From: an uncultured Dialister sp.
GTDB lineage: Bacteria > Bacillota > Negativicutes > Veillonellales > Dialisteraceae
Reading direction: 5' to 3'
DNA: 22,087 bases
Assembly: GCA_934193095.1 (NCBI GenBank)
Contig: CAKPUX010000033.1
Coordinates: 1 to 22,087 of the forward strand
Below the pieces are notes generated by a model. It worked only from the letters and a program-made list of their open reading frames with translations, was not told the origin of the DNA and made no database searches. Positions 15,166 through 22,087 of the stretch are shown piece by piece; the stretch's first letter is position 1, and every line of letters starts with the position of its first letter. Position numbers and translations under genes: made by a program.

Positions 15166-16200
15166 TCAAGCGCCTCCATAATATTTTTCACCGTTCTCAA
15201 TGAGAAGCGGCAGATCCTTATACATACCAAGAGCCTGATAGCAGCCCACGGCCAATACATCCCCCGGCAGAGCCGGTACGAAGACAGGCATATGAAGCTC
15301 TCCGGCGAGCCAGTCCTTCAGCCCATCCAGAAGCGCACTGCCGCCGGAAAGAAGCAGACCATTCTTCAGAAGATCGCCCGCCATCTCCGGTTTCGCCTCG
15401 CGAAGGACACGGCGGATGAGCTTCAGAACAGGCTGCAGGATGCGCTGCATCACCGGTCTTAATTCCTCTGTGGAAAGCTCCACCACCACTTCCACACCAT
15501 CACGGATCCTGCGCCCGCGGATAGTGAATGTCGCCTGCCCATCCGCCGCTTTGAGAGAGATCACTTCACTCTTCAGCTTCTCCGCCTGATCCAGCCCGAT
15601 CATGATCTGATACTTTTCCTGCAGATACTGGCAGATCCCCTTATCGATATGATGCCCGCCGAAAGGGATCCCCTCCTGCGTGACGATCCCTCCGCAGCTG
15701 TAAAGCCCCGCATCAGCGACATCACGCCCGATGACAAGAGAAAAGATCACAGACGGTGCCAGCATATCCTTCCCCGCCCCAATAGCCGCAGCTGCCGGCG
15801 AAGGAAGAAGGTACACATGCTGCGCGCCGGCGTGGATCAAAGCATCCACCAGCGCATGCCGCGTGACCGAGCTCGTCTCGCCCGGAATGGAGATCATCAC
15901 CGTCGGACGCGACACCGCATGATGAAGCGATTTGCGGATAAAAAAACGAAGCATCGCCTTCGTCATATCATAATCAGCGATGACGCCATTCTGTACCGGC
16001 CACTCCAGAGAAATATTCTCCGGCGCCTTGTGGTAATGAATGAGCGCCTCCGTGCCAAAGCCCAGTACATGGCCGTCGATGTTATCCACCGCGACCGTAC
16101 TCGCTTCAGCAAGGATCACTTTATTTTCCCGGTAGATACGGACTTGGGACGAGCCCATGTCCATACCGATCCAGTTCGATAGTCCTCGAAACATTTTCAT
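15166..16200 (-). CDS. mreB: Degenerate MreB-like actin homologue
   Basis: The 344-residue length, operon position and many aligned segments identify MreB: AAAAIGAGKDM (136-146), CGGIVTQEGIPFGG (169-182), IGLDQAEKLKSEV (201-213), LSGGSALLDGL (284-294) and DVLAVGCYQALG (314-325). The nucleotide site is eroded. Phosphate loop 1, normally DLGTANT, is DMGSSQV (14-20). Phosphate loop 2, normally DIGGGT, is VIGRDV (156-161). The EEP preceding the AAAIGAG motif, whose glutamate activates water, is PSP (133-135). The adenosine motif GGSALL is kept. The protein may bind nucleotide weakly or not at all and is unlikely to hydrolyse ATP normally. The ATG at 16200 has GAGGG 6 bases upstream. It is the first gene of the mre operon, with its own promoter at 16378. 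It is clearly in the MreB/Mbl group, but a specialised paralogue is possible. Confidence 0.88.
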   Translation of the reverse strand: MKMFRGLSNWIGMDMGSSQVRIYRENKVILAEASTVAVDNIDGHVLGFGTEALIHYHKAPENISLEWPVQNGVIADYDMTKAMLRFFIRKSLHHAVSRPTVMISIPGETSSVTRHALVDALIHAGAQHVYLLPSPAAAAIGAGKDMLAPSVIFSLVIGRDVADAGLYSCGGIVTQEGIPFGGHHIDKGICQYLQEKYQIMIGLDQAEKLKSEVISLKAADGQATFTIRGRRIRDGVEVVVELSTEELRPVMQRILQPVLKLIRRVLREAKPEMAGDLLKNGLLLSGGSALLDGLKDWLAGELHMPVFVPALPGDVLAVGCYQALGMYKDLPLLIENGEKYYGGA

Positions 16201-16372
16201 GGTAAACCCTCACGATATATAAAGGCCGGTACAGAGCTCCCGCGGTCAAAGACCCGTGAGATACAGCGAAAATCCGCGGCGCATCCTGAAGCGCAGTGAT
16301 CTTAATAAGCACTACGCCTCAGGAAGCGCAGCCCCTGTCTCTGTCCGATGTATTCAAATGAAATGTCTTATT
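16201..16372 (-). promoter_or_regulatory. 5' leader of the mre operon with a 15-bp hairpin
   Basis: Between the promoter and the mreB start there is no gene. The main feature is an inverted repeat, TCCTGAAGCGCAGTG (16284-16298) with CACTACGCCTCAGGA (16310-16324). It forms a 15-bp stem with two wobble pairs and an 11-base loop containing CTTAATAAG. No T-run follows, so it is not an intrinsic terminator. It may stabilise or regulate the mRNA. Confidence 0.55.
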
Positions 16373-16381
16373 ATTATAGCA
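16373..16381 (-). promoter_or_regulatory. Extended -10 promoter of the mre operon
   Basis: The minus strand has TGCTATAAT (16381-16373), a perfect -10 with TG extension. A -35 is weak (TGTATT about 17 bases upstream). Between here and the tRNA terminator (16382-16504) nothing else is apparent. Confidence 0.7.
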
Positions 16382-16504
16382 TGTTTACCATGGAGAATAC
16401 AGTAGAAAGAGACGGTTTGGAAGCACCATAGCCAAGGAAATATGCGATGCCGAGCCATCGGACTTAGATCAGGGATTTGCTGCTACGACAAAGAAAAAGG
16501 CATG

Positions 16505-16535
16505 ATAAAAAGCCGGGGCATACCGCCTCGGCTTT
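16505..16535 (-). terminator. Intrinsic terminator of the tRNA-Arg transcript
   Basis: On the minus strand AAAGCCGAGGC pairs with GCCCCGGCTTT (one mismatch) around a short loop and is followed by TTTTT. It lies about 100 bp after the tRNA 3' end. The trailer between them contains a near-palindrome CCGATATTATCGG and no recognised gene. Confidence 0.85.
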
Positions 16536-16631
16536 CTGACCTCCTCAAAGGTCGATTCCCCCATGTATTACCCCACCTTCATGGGTGTAACTGGACGAAT
16601 TATATTTTGTCCGATAATATCGGAGAAATTC

Positions 16632-16707
16632 TGGTGCGTCTAGAGGGATTCGAACTCTCGACACCTGGTTCCGGAGACCAGTGCTCTATCCACTGAGCTA
16701 TAGACGC
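16632..16707 (-). tRNA. tRNA-Arg (anticodon CCG)
   Basis: The 76-nt cloverleaf reads on the minus strand from GCGTCTA (16707) to an encoded CCA (16634-16632). The acceptor stem GCGTCTA/TAGACGC is perfect. The D arm has AGCTCAGTGGATAGAGC, and the anticodon stem CTGGT/ACCAG encloses the loop CTCCGGA, giving anticodon CCG for codon CGG. The T arm contains GTTCGAATC. It has its own promoter and terminator. It decodes one of the arginine codons; in many bacteria this is a single-copy tRNA. Confidence 0.96.
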
Positions 16708-16719
16708 TTAACAAGCGTT

Positions 16720-16728
16720 ATTATAGCA
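16720..16728 (-). promoter_or_regulatory. Promoter of the tRNA-Arg gene
   Basis: The minus strand has TGCTATAAT (16728-16720), identical in its nine bases to the mre promoter. The predicted start is about 6 bases upstream of the mature tRNA. The -35 region is T-rich without a clear TTGACA. Confidence 0.75.
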
Positions 16729-16827
16729 TATGGAAAGAAAATAAGAAAGGGGAAAAGATATCTCGCTTTTGCCCGACAGGACGATACGAATAGATCCCGC
16801 TCTCCTCCAGTGCCGGATCCTTCAAAA

Positions 16828-17928
16828 CTATTTTTCTACAAATACTCTCGGGATGCGCTTCAGGTCGCACATGATTTCATGCGGGATGGTCTCAGCCGTA
16901 GCAGACACTTCATCGACGGTGATCTCTTCCTCTCCCTGCTTGCCCATGAGGATGACTTCATCGCCGGGACGGACTTCGTCATCGCAAGCGACCATGAATT
17001 GATCCATGCAGATGCGGCCGACGATCGGGCAACGCTTGCCATTGATGAGGACGACGCCTTTATTGGAGAGGCTTCTGTGCCAGCCGTCGGCATAGCCGAT
17101 CGGGACGGTCGCGGTCTTCATATCCTCTTTGGCGACATAGGTACCGCCGTAGCCGATAGCTTCGCCCTTATGCAGAATCTGGACATGGGTGACATGGCTC
17201 ACGACGCTCATCGCATACTGGAGGTCGAGCTTGTTCGTCATGACGTCCGACGGCTGCGGCCCATAGATGATGATGCCCGGGCGGGCGAGGTTATGCCAGC
17301 TTCTCGGGATGTCGATGACACCGGCGCTGTTGGCGGAGGAAATCACAAAGTTTTCATCGACCGGCATGTAGGAGATTGCTTCATCGAAACGGTCGAGCTG
17401 CTTCAGTGCGGCATCCTTCTCCTTGTGATCCGCCGTTGCCATATGAGTGAAGGTGCCATGTGCGTGAATGTGCGGATAGCCTGCGAGCTTTTTGAGGAGC
17501 GCAGGTACGTCCTTCGGATGGGTTCCGATACGGTTCATGCCGGTATCGATCGGCAGCATGACTTCGATCGTTTTCTTCGAAACAGCCGCGATGGCTTCCA
17601 GGACGTCAAGATCGACGGTATCATCGATCGGCATGATGAGGTCTTTATTCACACCGATAGGCATATCCTCCGGCAGCGGCAGTCCCAGTACATAGATCGG
17701 GCATGTGAATCCGGCGTCGCGCAGCTCCGCTCCTTCTTCCACACGGGCAACAGCAGCAGCGACGTAGCCTTCCTCGAGGGCGATGCGCAGCGTCTCCTTC
17801 GCGCCATGCCCATAGGCATTCGCCTTCACGACAGCGAGCACATTCACTTCCTTCGGCAGATGCGCACGAATGACCTTGAGATTGTGACGAAGCGCATTCA
17901 GATTGATTTCCATGTAAGAAACCGGCAT
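16828..17928 (-). CDS. alr: Alanine racemase
   Basis: Alr is a PLP enzyme that interconverts L- and D-alanine, supplying D-Ala for peptidoglycan. The 366-residue protein has the PLP-lysine motif VVKANAYGHGA (33-43, Lys35), the catalytic tyrosine in AIGYGGTY (Tyr260) followed by VPIGYADGWHR (275-285), and GRICMDQFMV (304-313). These are the hallmarks of the family and the length is usual. The ATG at 17928 is preferred over an upstream ATG at 17943 because GGGAGG lies 7 bases before it. The gene has a TTGCCA-17-TATGAT promoter and a 110-nt structured leader. The next gene downstream, tRNA-Arg, has its own promoter. It provides wall precursor for the enzymes of the neighbouring mre cluster. Confidence 0.96.
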   Translation of the reverse strand: MPVSYMEINLNALRHNLKVIRAHLPKEVNVLAVVKANAYGHGAKETLRIALEEGYVAAAVARVEEGAELRDAGFTCPIYVLGLPLPEDMPIGVNKDLIMPIDDTVDLDVLEAIAAVSKKTIEVMLPIDTGMNRIGTHPKDVPALLKKLAGYPHIHAHGTFTHMATADHKEKDAALKQLDRFDEAISYMPVDENFVISSANSAGVIDIPRSWHNLARPGIIIYGPQPSDVMTNKLDLQYAMSVVSHVTHVQILHKGEAIGYGGTYVAKEDMKTATVPIGYADGWHRSLSNKGVVLINGKRCPIVGRICMDQFMVACDDEVRPGDEVILMGKQGEEEITVDEVSATAETIPHEIMCDLKRIPRVFVEK

Positions 17929-17946
17929 TTGTATTCCTCCCATTCT

Positions 17947-18026
17947 TTTCTGCCGTCGGCAGAAATGAAAAGCACCGCGCCAAAAGCATCAGGGCGGATG
18001 CCTGATACTTTGAAGCCTCGGTGCTT
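17947..18026 (-). promoter_or_regulatory. Structured leader of alr with terminator-like hairpin and RBS-proximal palindrome
   Basis: Downstream of the alr promoter the RNA can fold AAGCACCG (18026-18019) onto CGGTGCTT (17977-17970), enclosing an inner ATCAGG/CCTGAT stem. It is followed by TTTTCATTTCT, a weak terminator tail. Directly after this comes the palindrome TTTCTGCCGACGGCAGAAA (17965-17947), ending about 11 bases before the alr ribosome binding site. It could be an attenuator, a regulatory RNA structure, or simply the terminator for hsdR read-through. Confidence 0.5.
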
Positions 18027-18046
18027 CCTTTTATTTTTATGCATCT

Positions 18047-18075
18047 ATCATACCGCGATTGGAAGGAAATGGCAA
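18047..18075 (-). promoter_or_regulatory. Sigma-70 type promoter of alr
   Basis: TTGCCA (18075-18070) and TATGAT (18052-18047) are separated by exactly 17 bases on the minus strand. The predicted start near 18040 gives a leader of about 110 nt. The rest of the gap to the hsdR stop (18076-18193) has loose GGTTC-like repeats and nothing I can name. Confidence 0.75.
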
Positions 18076-18193
18076 TGGTGCGCAATGCGATTGTGTGAGT
18101 AATGATATAACGGGTTCGATAGGTTTGACAGGTTCTACGGGTCCTAATGCCGCGATATCGGGTCAATAGACAGAAAGATGAACCGTTTTTCTC

Positions 18194-21100
18194 TCACCGG
18201 CCATACGTCATCGGACGTTCTGCTGCCACGGACATTTTCTCTTTCCCATCATAAGGCATAGCAGCTTTGGGTTTCTCGAAAGACGGAGCACCGCCAATGC
18301 CAAAGTAGCGTTCAAAGAAACCTTTGAACTTGTCGATTACACTCTGTTTCTTTTTGGCACGTGTCCCAGACCCAAAGCGGGAAATCGGTGGGAGAAGGGC
18401 ATCAATATCAGTTCCCGCGGTCTTGATTTCCCCATCACGGAAAGCATTTTCCATATAACGGCGGGTATCGTCCTCCTTTAGCCGTTCCCCCTGAATGATA
18501 GCTGAAAGATCCTCTTCTCTCTTTTCTGCGACATAGCCATTCCACTCATTCAGGATATCTCCCGACTCATTGACACCGGCTATGAAATTCTCGATCAGAT
18601 CCTTCTTGCTGCGAAGCTCAGGGCTCGCGTCGATAGCCTTACGAATGGAAATCAGCACCTCTTTATCCTCACAATGGGTATCATGATACTTTTTTACCAG
18701 CATCAGGATATAGTCGATATTGATCTCCACCTGGCGGATGAGCTCCGTCTCGAAGACTACATCCTCCGTGACATCTTTTTTATCATGCTTTTTCCTGCGG
18801 TCCCACTCTTCTTTGATATCGAGATACCGCCCCTGGTAATCCTGCCAGTCACGGGCGGAAAGAATTTCCTTTCCTTTGAATTCATCGAAAGACGAAAGCA
18901 GATTTCTCATGCGAAGCAGGACGCCGAAGAGCAAGATGAATTCCTTCTGCTTTTCTTCGCTGATGATATTTCCGCCCAGAGGAAACTTATCCTTGAGCCT
19001 CTTCACGAAATCCACATATCCATCCCTGTGCTTGCCATCCGTATCCGTATAGCCTTCATAGTAGTCCTTGAAGCGGCGCATCAGCACGATGCCTCCGGCA
19101 TTTTTATCCCCGAAGAGAGAAATCGCACTATCCACCCGTTTCGAAAGATTTCTAAAGCAGACAATATTTCCAAACGTCTTCACCGCATTCAGAATGCGGT
19201 TCGTCCGGGAAAACGCCTGAATGAGCCCATGCATCTTGAGATTCTTATCCACCCAGAGCGTATTCAGCGTCGTCGCATCGAAGCCAGTGAGGAACATATT
19301 CACCACGATGAGCAGATCCAGCTCCTTATTCTTCATGCGGAGCGAGACATCTTTGTAATAATTCTGGAATTTATCGGCTGACGTATCGTAGCTGGTATGA
19401 AACATCGCATTGTAGTCCTCGATCGCATGCTCCAGAAAATCCCGTGAATTCCTGTCGAGAGCCGATGTATCCTCCGAATTTTCCTCCCCCAAAAGCCCCT
19501 CCGCTTCCTCTTCATTGGGCGCATAGCTGAAAATCGTCGCAATCTTCAGCTTCTTTGTCGGATCGGCCTGCATTTGTTTCTTGAACTCTTCATAGTAGAG
19601 CTTCGCCATCGGGACACTGGCCACCGCAAAGAGGGAATTAAACCCCGACAGACGCTGCTTCTGCTTGATTTCCTCGACCTGGTTCTTCCCTAACGCCACC
19701 TCGCTGATATTCGTCAGTGCCTGATAGACATACGTCTTATCTCCGCGATACGTCTTCTGGTCGAAATGCGTGAGAATGTACTTCACCACCACAGAAATTC
19801 GCTCCGGCGCCATCATCACCTTTTCGCGATTGATATCCCAGACCATCTCATCGGAGATATCCTCATCCGCCTCCATCGTCTTGATGTAGTCCACGCGGAA
19901 AGGCAGCACATTTCTGTCGCGGATGGCATCCACGATGGTATAGCAGTGCAGCTGATCGCCAAACGTCTGCGCCGTCGTGAAGAATTCCGGATTCTTCCCA
20001 CGGCCCGCATTGGCAGAGAAAATCGGTGTCCCCGTGAAGCCAAAGAGATGGTACTTCTTGAAATTTTTCACAATCGCCGAATGCATATCGCCGAACTGGC
20101 TTCGATGGCACTCATCGAAAATGATGACCACATGCTCAGCATAGACCGGATGCCCCGGATTCTTCTTGATGAACGTCGAAAGCTTCTGGATCGTCGTGAT
20201 GATGATACGCGCTGACGGATCTTCCAGCTGCTTTTTTAAGACCGCCGTCGACGTATTGCTGTTCGCCGCCCCCTTCTCGAAGCGATCATACTCCTTCATC
20301 GTCTGATAATCCAAATCCTTACGGTCCACAACAAAAAGCACCTTGTCAATATACGGCAGACGCGAAGCGAGGCGCGCCGTCTTGAAAGACGTCAACGTCT
20401 TCCCCGACCCCGTCGTATGCCAGATATAGCCTCCCCCATCGACCGTACCATACTTCTTATAATTGTTCGCTATCTCGATCCGGTTCAGAATCCGCTCCGT
20501 CGCCGTGATCTGATACGGACGCATCACCATCAGCATCTTTTCTGACGTGAAGATACAGTACCGTGTCAGAATAGAGAGAATCGTATGCCGCGCAAGGAAA
20601 GTCTTCGTGAAATCGATGAGGTCAGAAATCACTGTATTATTCGCATCCGCCCAGAAACAGGTGAATTCGAAGCTGTTGCTCGTCTTCGTCCGGCTCGCCC
20701 CGCGCTTCTCATTCTCCTTCACTGCATTGAAGCGCGTACTGTTCGAGTAGTACTTCGTATTCGTCCCATTGGAAATCACGAAAATCTGTACATACTCGTA
20801 GAGCCCTGCCCCTGCCCAGAACGAATCCCTCTGATATCGATTGATCTGATTGAATGCCTCGCGGATCTTCACCCCGCGCCGCTTCAGCTCCAGATGCACC
20901 AGAGGCAGCCCATTCACCAGGATCGTCACATCATAGCGATTGTCATAGGAAGCCCCATTCTCCTTCCCATTCTCATACTGATGAATCACCTGCAAACGGT
21001 TATTATGGATCTGCTTTTTATCAATGAGCGTGATATTCTTCGTCGACCCGTCATCCCGCTTCAAGACCTGGACATTGTCCTCCTGGATCTTCTCCGTTTT

Positions 21101-21391
21101 CTCCTTCGCATGCTCATTCGGATTCGCAAGGACATGATGGAAGAAATCATCCCATTCCCGATCCGAGAAATGATACTGATTCAGCGCCTCGAGCTGCGTC
21201 CGGAGATTCGCGACAAGATCCTTCTCCTCATGGATAGAGAAATATTCATAGCCCTCTTCGCAGAGCATACGGATGCACTCCTTCTCCAGCTCCGCTTCAC
21301 TCTGGTAGCTCGTGGACCGCCGCTTCTCCGGCGTATATTCCGTGATGACGGTATTCTCAGACGTTTCCGCAACGACTTGGAATTGTGACAT
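18194..21391 (-). CDS. hsdR: Type I restriction enzyme, restriction subunit HsdR
   Basis: HsdR is the ATP-dependent DNA translocase and nuclease of a type I restriction-modification complex. The 1065-residue protein begins with the nuclease domain: Asp154 in YDVTI, and E168-L-K170 in LVHLELKRRG. The superfamily 2 motor follows with Walker A TGSGKT (327-332), the box IIFDECHRSQ (423-432, DECH), GFTGTP, and motif VI QAFSRTNRI, preceded by TGFDATTLNTLW. The C-terminal helical part binds the methylase core. Length and motif order fit HsdR of the EcoR124 kind. The ATG at 21391 has AAAGGAG 7 bases upstream. It follows hsdS by 38 bp in the same direction. hsdM should lie beyond the right edge. No frameshift is seen, so restriction activity is probably intact. 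Confidence 0.95.
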   Translation of the reverse strand: MSQFQVVAETSENTVITEYTPEKRRSTSYQSEAELEKECIRMLCEEGYEYFSIHEEKDLVANLRTQLEALNQYHFSDREWDDFFHHVLANPNEHAKEKTEKIQEDNVQVLKRDDGSTKNITLIDKKQIHNNRLQVIHQYENGKENGASYDNRYDVTILVNGLPLVHLELKRRGVKIREAFNQINRYQRDSFWAGAGLYEYVQIFVISNGTNTKYYSNSTRFNAVKENEKRGASRTKTSNSFEFTCFWADANNTVISDLIDFTKTFLARHTILSILTRYCIFTSEKMLMVMRPYQITATERILNRIEIANNYKKYGTVDGGGYIWHTTGSGKTLTSFKTARLASRLPYIDKVLFVVDRKDLDYQTMKEYDRFEKGAANSNTSTAVLKKQLEDPSARIIITTIQKLSTFIKKNPGHPVYAEHVVIIFDECHRSQFGDMHSAIVKNFKKYHLFGFTGTPIFSANAGRGKNPEFFTTAQTFGDQLHCYTIVDAIRDRNVLPFRVDYIKTMEADEDISDEMVWDINREKVMMAPERISVVVKYILTHFDQKTYRGDKTYVYQALTNISEVALGKNQVEEIKQKQRLSGFNSLFAVASVPMAKLYYEEFKKQMQADPTKKLKIATIFSYAPNEEEAEGLLGEENSEDTSALDRNSRDFLEHAIEDYNAMFHTSYDTSADKFQNYYKDVSLRMKNKELDLLIVVNMFLTGFDATTLNTLWVDKNLKMHGLIQAFSRTNRILNAVKTFGNIVCFRNLSKRVDSAISLFGDKNAGGIVLMRRFKDYYEGYTDTDGKHRDGYVDFVKRLKDKFPLGGNIISEEKQKEFILLFGVLLRMRNLLSSFDEFKGKEILSARDWQDYQGRYLDIKEEWDRRKKHDKKDVTEDVVFETELIRQVEINIDYILMLVKKYHDTHCEDKEVLISIRKAIDASPELRSKKDLIENFIAGVNESGDILNEWNGYVAEKREEDLSAIIQGERLKEDDTRRYMENAFRDGEIKTAGTDIDALLPPISRFGSGTRAKKKQSVIDKFKGFFERYFGIGGAPSFEKPKAAMPYDGKEKMSVAAERPMTYGR

Positions 21392-21429
21392 AGAGGTTCT
21401 CCTTTCTTCCTTTGAGCGCAAACTTTGGA

Positions 21430-22087
<658 letters not shown>

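Noticed and set aside
16441..16600. Small minus-strand frame of about 30 codons in the tRNA trailer, after a GGTGGGG stretch
   Set aside because: It runs through the tRNA terminator hairpin, and the sequence shows no recognisable protein feature.
16681..18102. 473-codon plus-strand frame opposite alr
   Set aside because: It is the antisense shadow of alr; it even starts in the tRNA gene and has no coherent domain.

Overview
The window reads like the chromosome of a Firmicute with moderately high GC content, most likely a Negativicute of the Veillonellaceae/Dialister type. The grounds are strong AGGAGG-type ribosome binding sites, a classical FMN-riboswitch-controlled ribD-ribE-ribBA-ribH operon, an mreBCD-mrdA-minD-rodA cluster followed by a TIGR03960-type radical SAM gene, and dense intergenic repeats. 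The genus is an inference from style and gene order. Nearly all genes lie on the minus strand; the one clear plus-strand gene is a membrane protein at 6434-7399.

Layout from left to right. (1) Positions 1-772 hold an Rpn/PD-(D/E)XK nuclease cut by the left edge. (2) Positions 952-4984 hold the riboflavin operon, read leftward: extended -10 promoter, FMN riboswitch with a possible start-sequestering hairpin, then ribD, ribE and ribBA with overlapping ends, a repeat-filled gap of about 330 bp, ribH and a terminator. (3) Positions 5007-6350 are a non-coding mosaic of long direct and tandem repeats. (4) An unrecognised polytopic membrane protein follows, convergent with a radical SAM gene; two hairpin terminators lie between them. 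(5) Positions 9932-16200 hold the cell-shape operon: a degenerate mreB, then mreC, mreD, mrdA, minD and rodA, tightly packed, with no minC. (6) A tRNA-Arg(CCG) and alr, each with its own promoter; alr has a structured leader. (7) At the right end is a type I restriction-modification locus, hsdR plus the 3' half of hsdS. The hsdS frame runs into at least 19 copies of a tetranucleotide repeat that reaches the edge of the window.

The most striking point is the hsdS switch. The (ACAG)n tract is in frame with the downstream target-recognition domain, and both other frames hit a stop within four codons after the tract. Gain or loss of repeat units should therefore turn the second half of the specificity subunit on or off. 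The second point is the MreB-like protein, which keeps the MreB fold signature and operon position but lacks the DxGGGT phosphate loop and the catalytic glutamate before the AAAIGAG motif. The third is a family of 7-bp-period arrays (TAGTGAC-like, GTTAGGA-like and GGTTCAG-like). They fill intergenic gaps and abut the stop codons of four genes in the same relative orientation, which places TAG/TGA stops in all frames after each gene.
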